Shown: positions 17,935 through 26,836, counted from the first letter of the stretch. The stretch is 64,000 nt of DNA from Pantoea sp. IMH (GCF_000599885.1 NZ_JFGT01000002.1:992001-1056000), one strand, 5' to 3'. Made by a program: numbers and translations. The notes: generated from the letters alone by a model not told the origin.

Positions 17935-18417
17935 ATGACCACTTTTTATCAACTTACTGCCGCCAGCCTGAGTGCTCAGCAGGTCCCTATGGCCGATTAC
18001 GCTGGCAAGCTGGTCCTCGTAGTCAATACCGCCAGCCACTGTGGATTTACGCCACAATATGCGGGCCTTGAGTCGCTCTACCAGAAATATGCCGCTCAGG
18101 GTCTGGTGGTGCTGGGTTTTCCCTGCAACCAGTTCGGTAAGCAGGAGCCCGGTGGTGCTGATGACATCGCGCAGACCTGCCACATCAATTATGGCGTGAC
18201 CTTCCCGATGTTCGGGAAGGTGGCGGTTAACGGCGCCTTAACCCACCCGGTGTTTCGTTATCTGAAAGGCGAATTGCCTGGCGTACTGGGCGGATGGATC
18301 AAATGGAACTTTACGAAATTCCTGATTGGACGCGACGGCAAACCACTCCAGCGTTTTGCCCCGATCTCCACCCCGGAAAAAATGGAAGCTGCGATCGTTG
18401 CCGCGCTTAAAGACTAA
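17935..18417 (+). CDS. Glutathione peroxidase family protein (BtuE-like)
   Basis: The 160-residue protein has the thioredoxin-like glutathione peroxidase fold. The peroxidatic Cys36 is in NTASHCGFTPQY (cysteine in place of selenocysteine). The motif GFPCNQFG carries Cys64 and Gln66, and KWNFTKFLI supplies the catalytic Trp and Asn. Bacterial members usually reduce lipid and hydrogen peroxides with thioredoxin. The ATG at 17935 follows a GAGG site and is preferred over an in-frame start at 17851. There is no signal peptide. A half-copy of the dispersed palindrome (about 17880-17897) sits in its leader. It resembles but is not identical to btuE. Confidence 0.88.
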   Translation: MTTFYQLTAASLSAQQVPMADYAGKLVLVVNTASHCGFTPQYAGLESLYQKYAAQGLVVLGFPCNQFGKQEPGGADDIAQTCHINYGVTFPMFGKVAVNGALTHPVFRYLKGELPGVLGGWIKWNFTKFLIGRDGKPLQRFAPISTPEKMEAAIVAALKD

Positions 18418-18859
18418 AAAATTATATTATTTAAGCCGTTTATATTTAAAAATTTTAAGACAGAGCAGTTATGTTTGAATAAAGCCAGTGCCCGCTCTTC
18501 GCTCAAAACAGTCGTCATTACGTATTCATTCATCAATCGCGGGCGTGCTTATCCTCGCCGCGACAAGCCATACCCGTGGACAGGCCAGGCTTGCGCATGC
18601 CGTTTTGTCGCTCCGCTACTCTCCGTACTGAGCATCGCAGGACCGAAAATAGCCATGACGCATTCAGCGCGTTAGCCTGCAAGGCATGGCTTAGGCTGAA
18701 CGTTAAAACACTCAGAAAATCCTCTTCTATACTCTGTAACGTTTAGTGAATTATGCCGCTGTTCTTCACCTCTGTTATTGCTGGTTCGATTAACAGCCGC
18801 ATACATCCGCTACTACGCCATATTTATGACTTGTTCATTTTCTTAGGGGATTTCCTGGT
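18418..18859. other. Intergenic stretch before the split PQQ dehydrogenase
   Basis: An AT-rich tail after the peroxidase is followed by a palindrome relative at 18491-18516. No open frame here looks coding. The last bases contain the leader of the small membrane protein (TAGGGGAT ahead of its ATG). Confidence 0.4.
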
Positions 18860-19225
18860 ATGTTGCAATCTCAACCCTCACGCACCGGCAGCATCTTGCT
18901 GCTGCTGGCTGCGGCAATTGGCTGCGCGCTGGCGTTATATGCCTGGCTGACGCCGCTTACCGGTGTCACCGGTACCATTGGTGCGCTGGGCGTGGCCATC
19001 GCCAGCGCGGTACTGGCGGTACTGACCTTTCTTTTGCGTGTCGCCTCCGGTCGCGGATCGCGCATTTTCCTGATTATTGTCACCTTTTTGGTGTTGTTTG
19101 GTATTGGTTTTGCGGCCGCGCTGCTGCACCAGTACATCATTACGGCAGCCATGGTGTTAGGCCTGGTTGGCCTGATTGCGCAGCGCAGCAATTCCGCCCG
19201 TCACAATCAACGCGCCAAAGCCTGA
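18860..19225 (+). CDS. Small membrane protein, probable anchor for the PQQ dehydrogenase
   Basis: The 121-residue protein has about four hydrophobic helices (SILLLLAAAIGCALALYAWL, LGVAIASAVLAVLTFLL, IFLIIVTFLVLFGIGFAAAL, ITAAMVLGLVGLIA) and a basic C-terminal tail. It lies 10 bases upstream of the PQQ dehydrogenase gene and is certainly co-transcribed. Single-chain membrane glucose dehydrogenases (E. coli Gcd) begin with about 130 residues of just such helices, which anchor the enzyme and pass electrons to ubiquinone. This gene therefore looks like that domain encoded separately. That role is inference from position and topology. Confidence 0.7.
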   Translation: MLQSQPSRTGSILLLLAAAIGCALALYAWLTPLTGVTGTIGALGVAIASAVLAVLTFLLRVASGRGSRIFLIIVTFLVLFGIGFAAALLHQYIITAAMVLGLVGLIAQRSNSARHNQRAKA

Positions 19226-19235
19226 GGAGTCGCCC

Positions 19236-21332
19236 GTGTATAATCTTCAACACTATTCATTAATGAAAGTCAGCATGACGGCGCTGGCGCTGCTGATTAC
19301 CCCGTTCACGCTGCAGGCTCAGGATAAAGCCGCTGAGGCCTCTCAGGGGACCCAGGAAGAGCTCAACGTGGATGCCGCCGATCAGCAAGCGCCGGGCACC
19401 ACGGAAACTACCGATGAGGCCTCTACCAGCAAGAGCGAGGGAGAGAAAGTGGCCTCGGCAAGCCAGCCGTCGTCGTCGCTGGTGCCCTCCGCCGCCACCT
19501 GGGACAGCTTTCACGGTCAGCTTAATGCACAGAAATACAGCCCGCTGACCCAGATTACGGCGGAAAATGTCGGCAAATTAAAAAAAGTCTGGGAATTTCA
19601 TACCGGCGACGTGTCGGACGGTAAAGGGGAAACGCCCGCTACCGTCTGGTCAGCAACGCCTGTTTTTGCTAACGAGACGCTTTACATAGGTACGCCTTTC
19701 GATCGCTTGATTGCGCTGGACCCGGGCACCGGGAAAGAGAAGTGGCACTATGATACTAAATCATCACGCCAGGCACTGACTCAGCCGGTGCTAAAAAATC
19801 GCGGCGTCTCCTACTGGCAGGCAAAGAACCCGGTGGCCGGAGAGGCGTGCCAGAAGATCGTTTATCTGGGCACCGTTGATGGCAAGCTCTACGCGCTGGA
19901 TGCCGATTCCGGCAAGCCGTGCAGCGGCTTTGCGGACAACGGTGTGCTGAATGTGAATCAGTGGAATACGGTAAACGCCAAATTCCCGCTCTCTATCCTG
20001 CAGCCACCAACCGTGGTCGGCAACCACCTGCTCGTTGGCTGGGCTGGCAAAGACTGGGCCTATGCCGAAGCGCCTCCGGGCACCGTATTTTCAATCAACG
20101 CCCAGACCGGTGAGCGGGAATGGACCTTTGAAGCGATCCCGGCTGAAATCCGTAAACGCACCGGGACGGCCAACGTCTGGACGCATATGTCTGCCGATGA
20201 GGCGAACGGTCTGGTCTATCTCCCGGTCTCATCCCCGTCCCCCAACTACTGGGGCGGCAACCGCACAGACCCTATTCCGCTCGGCACCTCGACTACAGCG
20301 CTGGATGTCAACACCGGTAAAGTGGTCTGGTCCCGTCAGTGGGTGCATCACGACGTGTGGGATTACGATATTAACTCAGCGCCGACGCTGATGGATATCA
20401 CCGTAAATGGTAAAGAGATCCCGGCCCTGGTTCAGGCCACCAAGCAGGGGTTCCTGTTTGTGGTAAACCGCCTGACGGGGGAGGATGTGTGGCCTATTGA
20501 AGAGCGTCCGGTCCCACAGGGCGATGGATCGGTGAAGGGGGAAGTCCTTTCGCCAACGCAGCCATTCCCGACCAAACCCGCGCCGCTGCTCGATCAATCG
20601 AAAAAGCCGGAGATTTGGAAGCTGGCGGACATCGTGGGTGCCGGCCAGTGTTCACGTCTGTGGGATAAACTTACCTATGAGGGAATGTACACGCCGCCGA
20701 CCACCAAAGGAGAAGGAGCATTAACCTATCCGGACAGCGCTGGCGGCGTCCAGTGGGGCGGAGTGGCGTTTGATCCGCAGAAACAGATAGCCATAGTGAA
20801 CACCTCACATATCGTGCAGTACGTTAAGCTCTACAGCCGCGAAGATTACGATAACGCGGACAAAAGCGCGGGTAACGAGAACGGCTTTGCGCCGCAGGAA
20901 GGCGCTCCGTACGGCATGCGTCTGCTGGTGGCGGACAACTGGCTGGGTATGCCGTGCTGGAAACCGCCGTTTGGGGAAATCGTGGCGCTGGATATGCATA
21001 CCGGCGATGTGAAATGGCGTCGTCCGGTTGGCGCATCGCAGCAGTATGGCTTTTTTATGCCGGAAAAATGGGGTTCACCTACCATCGGCGGCCCGGCCGT
21101 GACGGCGGGCGGCGTCATATTCATCGGTGCCTCAATGGATGCCAAAGTGCGCGCCTACTCGGTTGAAACCGGTGAAGAGCTTTGGTCCGATCAGGCGGAA
21201 GCGCCTGCGGTGGCGAATCCTTCGGTCTACGAGTACAAAGGCCGTCAGTATGTGGCCTTCGTCGCCGGAGGCAATACTATCCTGAAGGATCAGGTGGGCG
21301 ACCAGGTAGTGGTTTACGCGCTGCCTGAATAA
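19236..21332 (+). CDS. PQQ-dependent dehydrogenase, glucose/quinate/shikimate type, lacking the membrane domain
   Basis: The 698-residue protein starts with a signal peptide (MKVSMTALALLITPFTLQA after an initial GTG 19236 with GAGGAG upstream) and a low-complexity acidic linker to about residue 90. The eight-bladed PQQ propeller follows (AATWDSFHGQLNAQKYSPLT, PGTGKEKWHYDT, WGGNRTDPIPLG, HHDVWDYDIN, GGVIFIGASMDAKVRAYS, AFVAGGNTI). It would oxidise aldoses or polyols in the periplasm with PQQ. E. coli Gcd is one 796-residue chain; here its N-terminal membrane part is missing and replaced by the separate upstream gene. No PQQ biosynthesis genes are in the window. A terminator follows. Confidence 0.88.
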   Translation: MYNLQHYSLMKVSMTALALLITPFTLQAQDKAAEASQGTQEELNVDAADQQAPGTTETTDEASTSKSEGEKVASASQPSSSLVPSAATWDSFHGQLNAQKYSPLTQITAENVGKLKKVWEFHTGDVSDGKGETPATVWSATPVFANETLYIGTPFDRLIALDPGTGKEKWHYDTKSSRQALTQPVLKNRGVSYWQAKNPVAGEACQKIVYLGTVDGKLYALDADSGKPCSGFADNGVLNVNQWNTVNAKFPLSILQPPTVVGNHLLVGWAGKDWAYAEAPPGTVFSINAQTGEREWTFEAIPAEIRKRTGTANVWTHMSADEANGLVYLPVSSPSPNYWGGNRTDPIPLGTSTTALDVNTGKVVWSRQWVHHDVWDYDINSAPTLMDITVNGKEIPALVQATKQGFLFVVNRLTGEDVWPIEERPVPQGDGSVKGEVLSPTQPFPTKPAPLLDQSKKPEIWKLADIVGAGQCSRLWDKLTYEGMYTPPTTKGEGALTYPDSAGGVQWGGVAFDPQKQIAIVNTSHIVQYVKLYSREDYDNADKSAGNENGFAPQEGAPYGMRLLVADNWLGMPCWKPPFGEIVALDMHTGDVKWRRPVGASQQYGFFMPEKWGSPTIGGPAVTAGGVIFIGASMDAKVRAYSVETGEELWSDQAEAPAVANPSVYEYKGRQYVAFVAGGNTILKDQVGDQVVVYALPE

Positions 21333-21356
21333 TTTTTATTAAACGATTACATCAGC

Positions 21357-21381
21357 ATGGGGCCTGCGGGCCCCATTTTTT
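21357..21381 (+). terminator. Terminator of the PQQ dehydrogenase operon
   Basis: ATGGGGCC (21357-21364) pairs with GGCCCCAT (21369-21376) around a four-base loop, followed by six T. Confidence 0.9.
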
Positions 21382-21683
21382 ATGTGTGCAAACACAATTT
21401 TTACCTACCCGGACTTGACCCGCTCCCCGTATCCACCGCCCGGTGGCGCGCGTCCGTGAGCGGAATGCCTCCAGTCCGGCCTTTGCCTTAAACGCCGCGC
21501 TGTGTAATTTCCGCGGATTTACTTCCATCATATTCTGCCATTCACCATTGAAGATCATAGCTTGAACCGCAGCCTCACATCGTTGCTTAACTATACTGAT
21601 CATTGCAGTCGTCATTTACATACGAGGCTGCGCACGATAAATGACCTGACTCCAATCCTACCCATGACCATCTGGAGAATAAA
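21382..21683. other. Intergenic stretch with possible transposase fragment
   Basis: On the minus strand, about 21600 to 21400, an open frame includes NPRKLHSAAFKAKAGLEAFR. This recalls the N-terminal FKAKVALEA-type motif of IS3-family OrfA proteins. The resemblance is short and no terminal inverted repeats were found, so this is only a possible remnant. Confidence 0.25.
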
Positions 21684-22265
21684 ATGCAAAAGAATAAAAC
21701 CCTGAAAGGAATGTTAGTCGTATCAGCAGTGGCAGCAATGTTCACTATTGGCAGCGTGCAAGCCCAGACGCCGCCAGCCGCCGTGCAGAATGACGCCACC
21801 GGCCAGACAGGATCGGGCGCCAGGCTCAGCGCCGGTGACGAAAAAGCACTGAAGGACATGGCCCAGGCCAATATCAATGAAGTCGCCGCCGCCAAAGTCG
21901 CGCTGAGCAAGGCCCAAAGCAGCGAAGTCAAAGCATTCGCCCAGCAGATGGTCAAGGACCACAGCGCGGCCCTGACCAAAGTCCAGGCGGCTGCCCAGCA
22001 AAAAGGCGTGGCACTGCCGACTGAGCCGGACACCGCACACCAGGCCATGGCCGCCAAACTGGAAGCGCAGAGCGGCAGCGCATTTGACAAGATGTATATG
22101 GAAAATGCTGGCATCAAGGACCACCAGATGGTGCTGTCGAAGCTGCAAAGTGACGCCATGAATATTAAGGATCCGGATGTGAAGGCCCTGGCCGATGAGC
22201 ACACGCCGGTCGTTGAGCAGCACCTGAAAGCCGCCCAGCAGATGTCGATGCCAGCAGGTGAGTAA
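21684..22265 (+). CDS. DUF4142 family exported protein
   Basis: The 193-residue protein has a clear signal peptide ending in IGSVQAQ (cleavage near residue 28). A helical DUF4142 domain (about residues 50-185) follows with MAQANINEVAAAKVALSKAQ, FAQQMVKDHSAAL and the late DEHTPVVEQHL. DUF4142 proteins are predicted periplasmic four-helix bundles of the ferritin-like superfamily, often linked to stress, with no assigned biochemical role. The alanine-rich composition and codon choice look more like beta-proteobacterial homologues than the surrounding genes, which suggests transfer. It is isolated, with a hairpin and a palindrome copy downstream. Confidence 0.85.
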   Translation: MQKNKTLKGMLVVSAVAAMFTIGSVQAQTPPAAVQNDATGQTGSGARLSAGDEKALKDMAQANINEVAAAKVALSKAQSSEVKAFAQQMVKDHSAALTKVQAAAQQKGVALPTEPDTAHQAMAAKLEAQSGSAFDKMYMENAGIKDHQMVLSKLQSDAMNIKDPDVKALADEHTPVVEQHLKAAQQMSMPAGE

Positions 22266-22449
22266 ACAGGCCATTCGGTGGGTACACGACCCTGCGGCAT
22301 GGATTCACTTTTGTACTATGTGTTGCAGAACGTCATGGCGGGGGTGTCATTGTTGACAGTGCTGAAGTACGAAACCCCCCAGACTGTAAGTGTGCCGACC
22401 GATGCTCGCTCATGGGAGGTCGCTAGCCGACTACACTCTACGTGTTGAC

Positions 22450-22484
22450 GCCCCCTGACAGCCTTTCGACAGGCTGCCAGGGGC
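22450..22484. other. Long imperfect hairpin
   Basis: CAGCCT/AGGCTG around TTCGAC, extended outward by CCCCT/AGGGG after a two-base mismatch. It has terminator-like strength but no T run. It could end the DUF4142 transcript or be part of a decayed element. Confidence 0.4.
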
Positions 22485-22496
22485 AAATATTGCAAA

Positions 22497-22520
22497 GACC
22501 GCTTTGTGCCAGAAGCGGAC
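22497..22520. repeat. Dispersed palindrome copy
   Basis: ACCGCTTTGTGCCAGAAGCG followed by GAC; arms CCGCTT/AAGCGG are perfect. It has the same TTTGTGCCAG centre as the copy at 14709. Confidence 0.65.
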
Positions 22521-22591
22521 ATCTGCGTTCTGAGCCAATACAACGGGTGAGCGAGAGTAATTTGTGTTAAATGAACGGTACCTATCCTCTG

Positions 22592-23338
22592 TCAGGTCTG
22601 TGAGGCGCCCCCGTCAGCGAACAGCTCTATACCATTCACATAACTTGAGGCTTCACTGGCCAGGAAAGAAACAACAGAGGCTATTTCTTCCGGCTCTCCG
22701 ATACGTCCCAACGGACTTTTCGCGGTGAGGAAGGCGATCCCCTCTTCGGCATTATCGCCAAATGCGGCTCTGAGCGACGCTGTATTCACAGGACCCGGGC
22801 TGACAATGTTTATGCGTATACCCGATCCTTGCAGCTCTGTAATCCAGCTTCTCACCATGTTTCTGACTGCGGCTTTGGTCGCACCATAAATACTCATAGT
22901 GGGTCCCGGGTCTGCTGACGCCGTCGAACCAATGATAACCACGCTTGAACCCTTTCCAAGCAGGGGCAAAGCCTGCTGAACAGTCAGCACAACACCTTTA
23001 ACATTTGTGGCAAACTGATCGTGGATCTGTTTTTCAGTGATTTCACCAAGTGGGGCATGGACTCCACCGCCAGCATTAGCGACAAGAATATCGATGTGGC
23101 CGAATTCCACTTTAACCTGTTCATAAAGCGCATCAAGACTAACCTTGCTGCTGACATCAGCAACAATACCTTTTACATTTTTCCCCAGGGGCTTTACTGC
23201 CTCCTGAAGGGTTTCTGCATTCCGGCCAGTGATAATGACATCTGCGCCTTCGTCGTTCAGATTTTTCGCTATAGCCAGACCAATGCCACTTCCGCCACCA
23301 GTGATAACGGCAACCTTTCTATTAAATGACTGATTCAT
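22592..23338 (-). CDS. Short-chain dehydrogenase/reductase (copy 1)
   Basis: The 248-residue classical SDR has the nucleotide loop TGGGSGIGLAIA, NAGG near residue 90, the catalytic Ser in IGSTASADPG, and Tyr/Lys in YGATKAAV. It ends in FADGGASQT. It would oxidise or reduce a hydroxyl/carbonyl with NAD(P)(H). The ATG at 23338 directly precedes the Rossmann strand; upstream starts are unlikely. It is divergent from a TetR gene, with two palindromic operators between them. A paralogue with the same ending and the same operator lies at 28179-28925. Confidence 0.9.
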   Translation of the reverse strand: MNQSFNRKVAVITGGGSGIGLAIAKNLNDEGADVIITGRNAETLQEAVKPLGKNVKGIVADVSSKVSLDALYEQVKVEFGHIDILVANAGGGVHAPLGEITEKQIHDQFATNVKGVVLTVQQALPLLGKGSSVVIIGSTASADPGPTMSIYGATKAAVRNMVRSWITELQGSGIRINIVSPGPVNTASLRAAFGDNAEEGIAFLTAKSPLGRIGEPEEIASVVSFLASEASSYVNGIELFADGGASQT

Positions 23339-23361
23339 AATTGCACCACGTGAGTTTTTTG

Positions 23362-23422
23362 TAGTGATCACTATATATAACCCCAAACAGGCTGTCACTA
23401 ATTACTTGTAGCGATCGCTACA
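23362..23422. promoter_or_regulatory. TetR operators between the SDR and tetR genes
   Basis: Two perfect palindromes share the core TAGYGATCRCTA: TAGTGATCACTA (23362-23373) and TGTAGCGATCGCTACA (23407-23422). They lie in the divergent promoter region, centres 47 bp apart, and the first recurs upstream of the paralogous SDR at 28960. Confidence 0.8.
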
Positions 23423-23476
23423 AAAAAGTTTTAAAATGGCAGCCAGAAACACTTCTGATACAACGGAAAAAAACCT

Positions 23477-24076
23477 ATGAGCGATACCGGAAAAACAATA
23501 AAAGCACCCAGGCGGGTATTTGACAGAGAGTCCGGCGTGCAGACGGCTAAAGCGCTGTTTCATCAGCGTGGTTATGATGCTGTAGGTATCACGGAACTGA
23601 CAAAAACGCTGAATATAAATCCTCCCAGCCTTTACGCCGCTTACGGTAGTAAAGCAGGGCTGTTTGAACGCTGCCTGGATCTCTATGTTGCAGAAGGAAA
23701 CCTGCCGGCTGACAAAATTCTGACTCCGGGCAGGCCGCTGAATGAGGCGGTTGCAGATCTTTTTATGACGGCTGCACGTTTATACGCCCGATCCCCAGTC
23801 CAGCGAGGTTGTCTTGTGGCTGAAGGTATGCGTGCCGATGATCCGCAGGCCCGGGAGCTGGCAAGCCGCTATGGTGAGGCAGGAATTCAGTTCATCAGAA
23901 GTTATATCCGGCAGTATGAACCTGCACGGGACCGCGAGCTTTCTGACTATGTCGTGACAACACTGCGGGGCTTTTCTGCAGCCGCAGTAACGGGACTGTC
24001 AAAAGCCAGGTTAACTGCCGTGGCTCAGCTGGCCGGACAGACATTCAGTGCTCTCCTGACGCCAAAAAATGTTTAA
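23477..24076 (+). CDS. TetR-family repressor
   Basis: The 199-residue protein has an N-terminal TetR HTH (AKALFHQRGYDAVGITELTK, then NPPSLYAAYGSKAGLFERCL, residues about 15-65) and a TetR_C-type ligand domain of the AcrR/YcdC-like group. It is divergent from SDR copy 1 and almost certainly binds the two palindromes in between, repressing the SDR and itself. The downstream VOC gene starts 16 bases after its stop and may be co-transcribed. A truncated paralogue of this regulator lies at 29085. Confidence 0.92.
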   Translation: MSDTGKTIKAPRRVFDRESGVQTAKALFHQRGYDAVGITELTKTLNINPPSLYAAYGSKAGLFERCLDLYVAEGNLPADKILTPGRPLNEAVADLFMTAARLYARSPVQRGCLVAEGMRADDPQARELASRYGEAGIQFIRSYIRQYEPARDRELSDYVVTTLRGFSAAAVTGLSKARLTAVAQLAGQTFSALLTPKNV

Positions 24077-24092
24077 GCAGGAGGTAAAAGTT

Positions 24093-24485
24093 ATGTCTGT
24101 TATCGACCATATTGAAATTGCTGTAAAAAATGCTCTGGTATCGCTCAAATTCTATGAAGCAGCCCTCGCTCCGCTGGGGTTCAGCCTGATTATTTCTGTG
24201 ACTCCGGAGCGGACTTTAACAGGTGGTGCACGGTACGGGTTGGGCCCGGAGGGATACCCGAGGCTCTGGCTTCATGATAAAGACCTAACAGGCGCTTCAA
24301 CACATCTGGCTTTTGCTGCCAGTGAGCGGGCCATAGTCGACGAATTCTGGCGTGCCGCTCTACAGGCAGGCGGTAGAGACAATGGCGCGCCGGGAATTCG
24401 CGATCATTATCATTCACACTACTATGCGGCTTTCATCCTTGATCCTGACGGTAATAACATCGAAGTCGTCTGTCAGAAAGGATGA
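24093..24485 (+). CDS. VOC-family (glyoxalase/dioxygenase fold) protein
   Basis: The 130-residue protein has the paired beta-alpha-beta-beta-beta modules of the vicinal-oxygen-chelate superfamily. Likely metal ligands are His in VIDHIEIAVKN, a central histidine (ASTHLAFAA) and Glu in DPDGNNIEVVCQ. It resembles lactoylglutathione-lyase-like proteins of unknown substrate. The ATG at 24093 has an AGGAGG site; a start at 24069 would overlap the tetR gene. It sits directly behind tetR and is likely in the same regulon. Confidence 0.85.
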   Translation: MSVIDHIEIAVKNALVSLKFYEAALAPLGFSLIISVTPERTLTGGARYGLGPEGYPRLWLHDKDLTGASTHLAFAASERAIVDEFWRAALQAGGRDNGAPGIRDHYHSHYYAAFILDPDGNNIEVVCQKG

Positions 24486-24624
24486 GTAAGAGTACCGGCC
24501 GTCACTTTGCGAAATTGAACCACGTCTGAGTTACTGCGTGTTGGGTTTTCCTGGCTGCTACCCTCGGAGTGAAATATCGTGAGGTGAGTTATTGCTTCGT
24601 TGCGGCAGCAAATTTACTGCCGCA

Positions 24625-25539
24625 TTAAACGTGGTGATTCAGTGAGCTTTCTGCATCATCAGCGTCGTTCCGGAGACTTGCAGCGTCTTTTAAAGGAGAG
24701 CGGCCAAAGAAACGGGCGTACTCACGATTAAACTGGGGCACGCTGCGATAACCCACCTCCATGGCAACAGACGTGACGCTCTGCTGACGCGCCAGTAATT
24801 TGGTTCTGGCATGAAGAAGACGAACGCGCTTCTGATACTGGACCGGACTCATGTTTGTCACGGACTTAAAATGACGATGAAAGGCCGATACGCTCATGGC
24901 TTCCTGTCCGGCCAGTGATTCAACCACAAATTCATCAGCAAAATTATGTCTTATCCAGCGAATGGCATTACCAATCCGCGCCAGCATGGTTCCCGGTGAA
25001 GCAATATCCCTCAGCATCCAGCCGTGTGGGCCTTTCAGAACATGATAAAGGATTTCATGTTCATACACCGGTGCGAGGGCGGGGATATCTTCAGGGCTGT
25101 TCATCAGGCGAAGCATTCTCACCCAGGCATCCAGCAGTTCGGGCGTGACGGCAGCAACGGAAAAAGCACCCGACTGTGGATCAGCCTTCACGGGAGGTAA
25201 ATCAGCCAGCAGCGTCGCAATCCGTTCGGGCGTCAGGGTCAGACTGACCGCGAGATAAGGAGCACCGGTGGCCTCAGGGTGGACTTCGCCTACGGCTGGC
25301 AGATCTACTGACATGACAAAGTATGAAGCAGGATTGTAGTTGAATACCCGGTCACCTACCGTCATGGATTTACTTCCCCGCAGTATGAGATTAACCATCG
25401 GCTCATAGACCGCAGCCAGTGCATGCGCGGGAACGTCACCCTGCACCATTGCCACACGGGGGATACCGGTTTCGGTTCGCCAGTTTCGGGCATGAGCGGC
25501 CAGAAGACGCAACTCTTCAAGCAGCGGTTCCAGTGTCAA
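24625..25539 (-). CDS. AraC-family transcriptional regulator
   Basis: The 304-residue protein has an N-terminal AraC_N-type cupin domain (LILRGSKSMTVGDRVFNYNP, SYFVMSVDLPAVGEV). Two C-terminal HTH motifs follow (LAGQEAMSVSAFHRHFKSVT and TSVAMEVGYRSVPQFNREYA). I choose TTG 25539 because GAGGAGG lies five bases upstream; an ATG further out (25575) has no such site. It is divergent from the SDR-VOC-reductase operon at 25671, which it presumably activates. The inducer is unknown but likely an aldehyde or related small molecule, given its neighbours. Confidence 0.88.
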   Translation of the reverse strand: MTLEPLLEELRLLAAHARNWRTETGIPRVAMVQGDVPAHALAAVYEPMVNLILRGSKSMTVGDRVFNYNPASYFVMSVDLPAVGEVHPEATGAPYLAVSLTLTPERIATLLADLPPVKADPQSGAFSVAAVTPELLDAWVRMLRLMNSPEDIPALAPVYEHEILYHVLKGPHGWMLRDIASPGTMLARIGNAIRWIRHNFADEFVVESLAGQEAMSVSAFHRHFKSVTNMSPVQYQKRVRLLHARTKLLARQQSVTSVAMEVGYRSVPQFNREYARFFGRSPLKDAASLRNDADDAESSLNHHV

Positions 25540-25670
25540 AGTCAGCCTCCTCAGTATGATGATTAAAGCGAGCATAAAGCAGAAAAAGGCAAGAATCGAG
25601 CAGGAACGCAGAGGCTGAGCTGTCCGGGAAGTTTTATCCTTTTTCTACCGCAGACAGAAAGGATGAAATC

Positions 25671-26414
25671 ATGAAAATTGTACTGATTACCGGCGGCAGT
25701 GGCGGGATCGGCGCCAGCGTGGCGCAGCAGTGCGCGGCTAAAGGGATAGGGGTGATTGTGACTTATAACAGCCATCCTGAATCTGCCCTGAGGGTTGTGA
25801 AGGAGATTGAAGCGTCAGGCGGCCGTGCCGTTGCGCTGCATCTGGATGTGGCTCGCACCGAAACCTTCGGCACTTTCCGCGACGCCTTACTGGACATAGT
25901 CAGTGTCACCTGGGAACGTGAGCAGATTGACGTGCTGGTCAACAACGCCGGGTTTGGGCTCTTCAACCCGATTGAAACGGTGACAGAGAGTGAGTTCGAC
26001 ACTCTTTTTGCCGTACACCTGAAGGGCCCTTTTTTCCTGACCCAAAAGCTGCTGCCTCTGATTTGTGATGGAGGACAGATCATCAACGTTACCAGCGCCA
26101 CCACGCGCGTGGCTACGGCAGGTGTTGCGCCCTACGCTGCCTTTAAAGGCGGCCTTGAAGTACTGACCCGCTATATGGCCAAAGAGTTCGGACCACGGCG
26201 CATCCGGGCAAACGCAGTCTCTCCGGGTGCAATTCGTACGTCGCTTGGCGGAGGACTGAATGATGAATTTGAGGCGCTGCTCGCCTCACAGACCGCGCTG
26301 GAACGCGTGGGGGAGCCGGATGATGTCGGCCGGGTTATCGCAGGCCTGGTCTCTGATGACAGCGTCTGGATCAACGCACAATCCATCGAGGTTGCTGGCG
26401 GCTACCAAATCTGA
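25671..26414 (+). CDS. Short-chain dehydrogenase/reductase
   Basis: The 247-residue SDR has TGGSGGIGASVAQ at the N-terminus, NNAGFGLF near residue 90, Ser in INVTSATTRV and a variant catalytic segment PYAAFKGGLEVL with Tyr and Lys correctly spaced. It is the first gene of a three-gene rightward operon (SDR, VOC protein, saccharopine-dehydrogenase-like reductase), 17 bases ahead of the next gene, and is divergent from the AraC regulator. It is more distant from the two paralogous SDRs nearby than they are from each other. Confidence 0.9.
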   Translation: MKIVLITGGSGGIGASVAQQCAAKGIGVIVTYNSHPESALRVVKEIEASGGRAVALHLDVARTETFGTFRDALLDIVSVTWEREQIDVLVNNAGFGLFNPIETVTESEFDTLFAVHLKGPFFLTQKLLPLICDGGQIINVTSATTRVATAGVAPYAAFKGGLEVLTRYMAKEFGPRRIRANAVSPGAIRTSLGGGLNDEFEALLASQTALERVGEPDDVGRVIAGLVSDDSVWINAQSIEVAGGYQI

Positions 26415-26431
26415 ATCCTTCCGGAGGTTTT

Positions 26432-26836
26432 ATGCTCGATCATCTGTTTTTAACGGTCAGCGATACAGGCCGTTCTGTCCGTTTCTATACGGAAGCGCTT
26501 GCCTCTCTCGGCATCACGGTTCGTCATGATTATGACGGAAAAGAGGGGCCGCCCGGCCACCCGGATTTAAAAGGGTTCGGTGCTCAGGGCCGGATCTTTT
26601 TCTGGCTACGCGAAGGAACTGTTGCGCCAGCTGCTATACATGTCGGGTTTGTCGCGCGAAATCAGACAATGGTGAATGAAGCCTATGCTTCAGCCATGCG
26701 TGCCGGCGCGTCTGATAATGGGGCACCCGGTGTCCGGCTTCACTACGATCCCCGCTACTACGCCGCCAGCGTTTTCGACCCCGATGGCTACAGCCTGGAA
26801 TTTGTTTATAAAGAATGGCAGCACCCGCAACCATGA
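26432..26836 (+). CDS. VOC-family protein
   Basis: The 134-residue glyoxalase-fold protein begins MLDHLFLTVSDTGRSVRFYT, carries a central AIHVGFVARN histidine and ends in FDPDGYSLEFVYKEW, giving the usual His-His-Glu metal set. It is a paralogue of the protein at 24093. It overlaps the next gene by four bases (ATGA), so both are translationally coupled. The substrate is unknown. Confidence 0.87.
   Translation: MLDHLFLTVSDTGRSVRFYTEALASLGITVRHDYDGKEGPPGHPDLKGFGAQGRIFFWLREGTVAPAAIHVGFVARNQTMVNEAYASAMRAGASDNGAPGVRLHYDPRYYAASVFDPDGYSLEFVYKEWQHPQP

Noticed and set aside
21587-22300. Hydrophobic minus-strand open frame opposite the DUF4142 gene
   Set aside because: Its serine/alanine/cysteine-rich composition mirrors the alanine-rich sense strand. 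The sense gene has a signal peptide and a recognisable domain.
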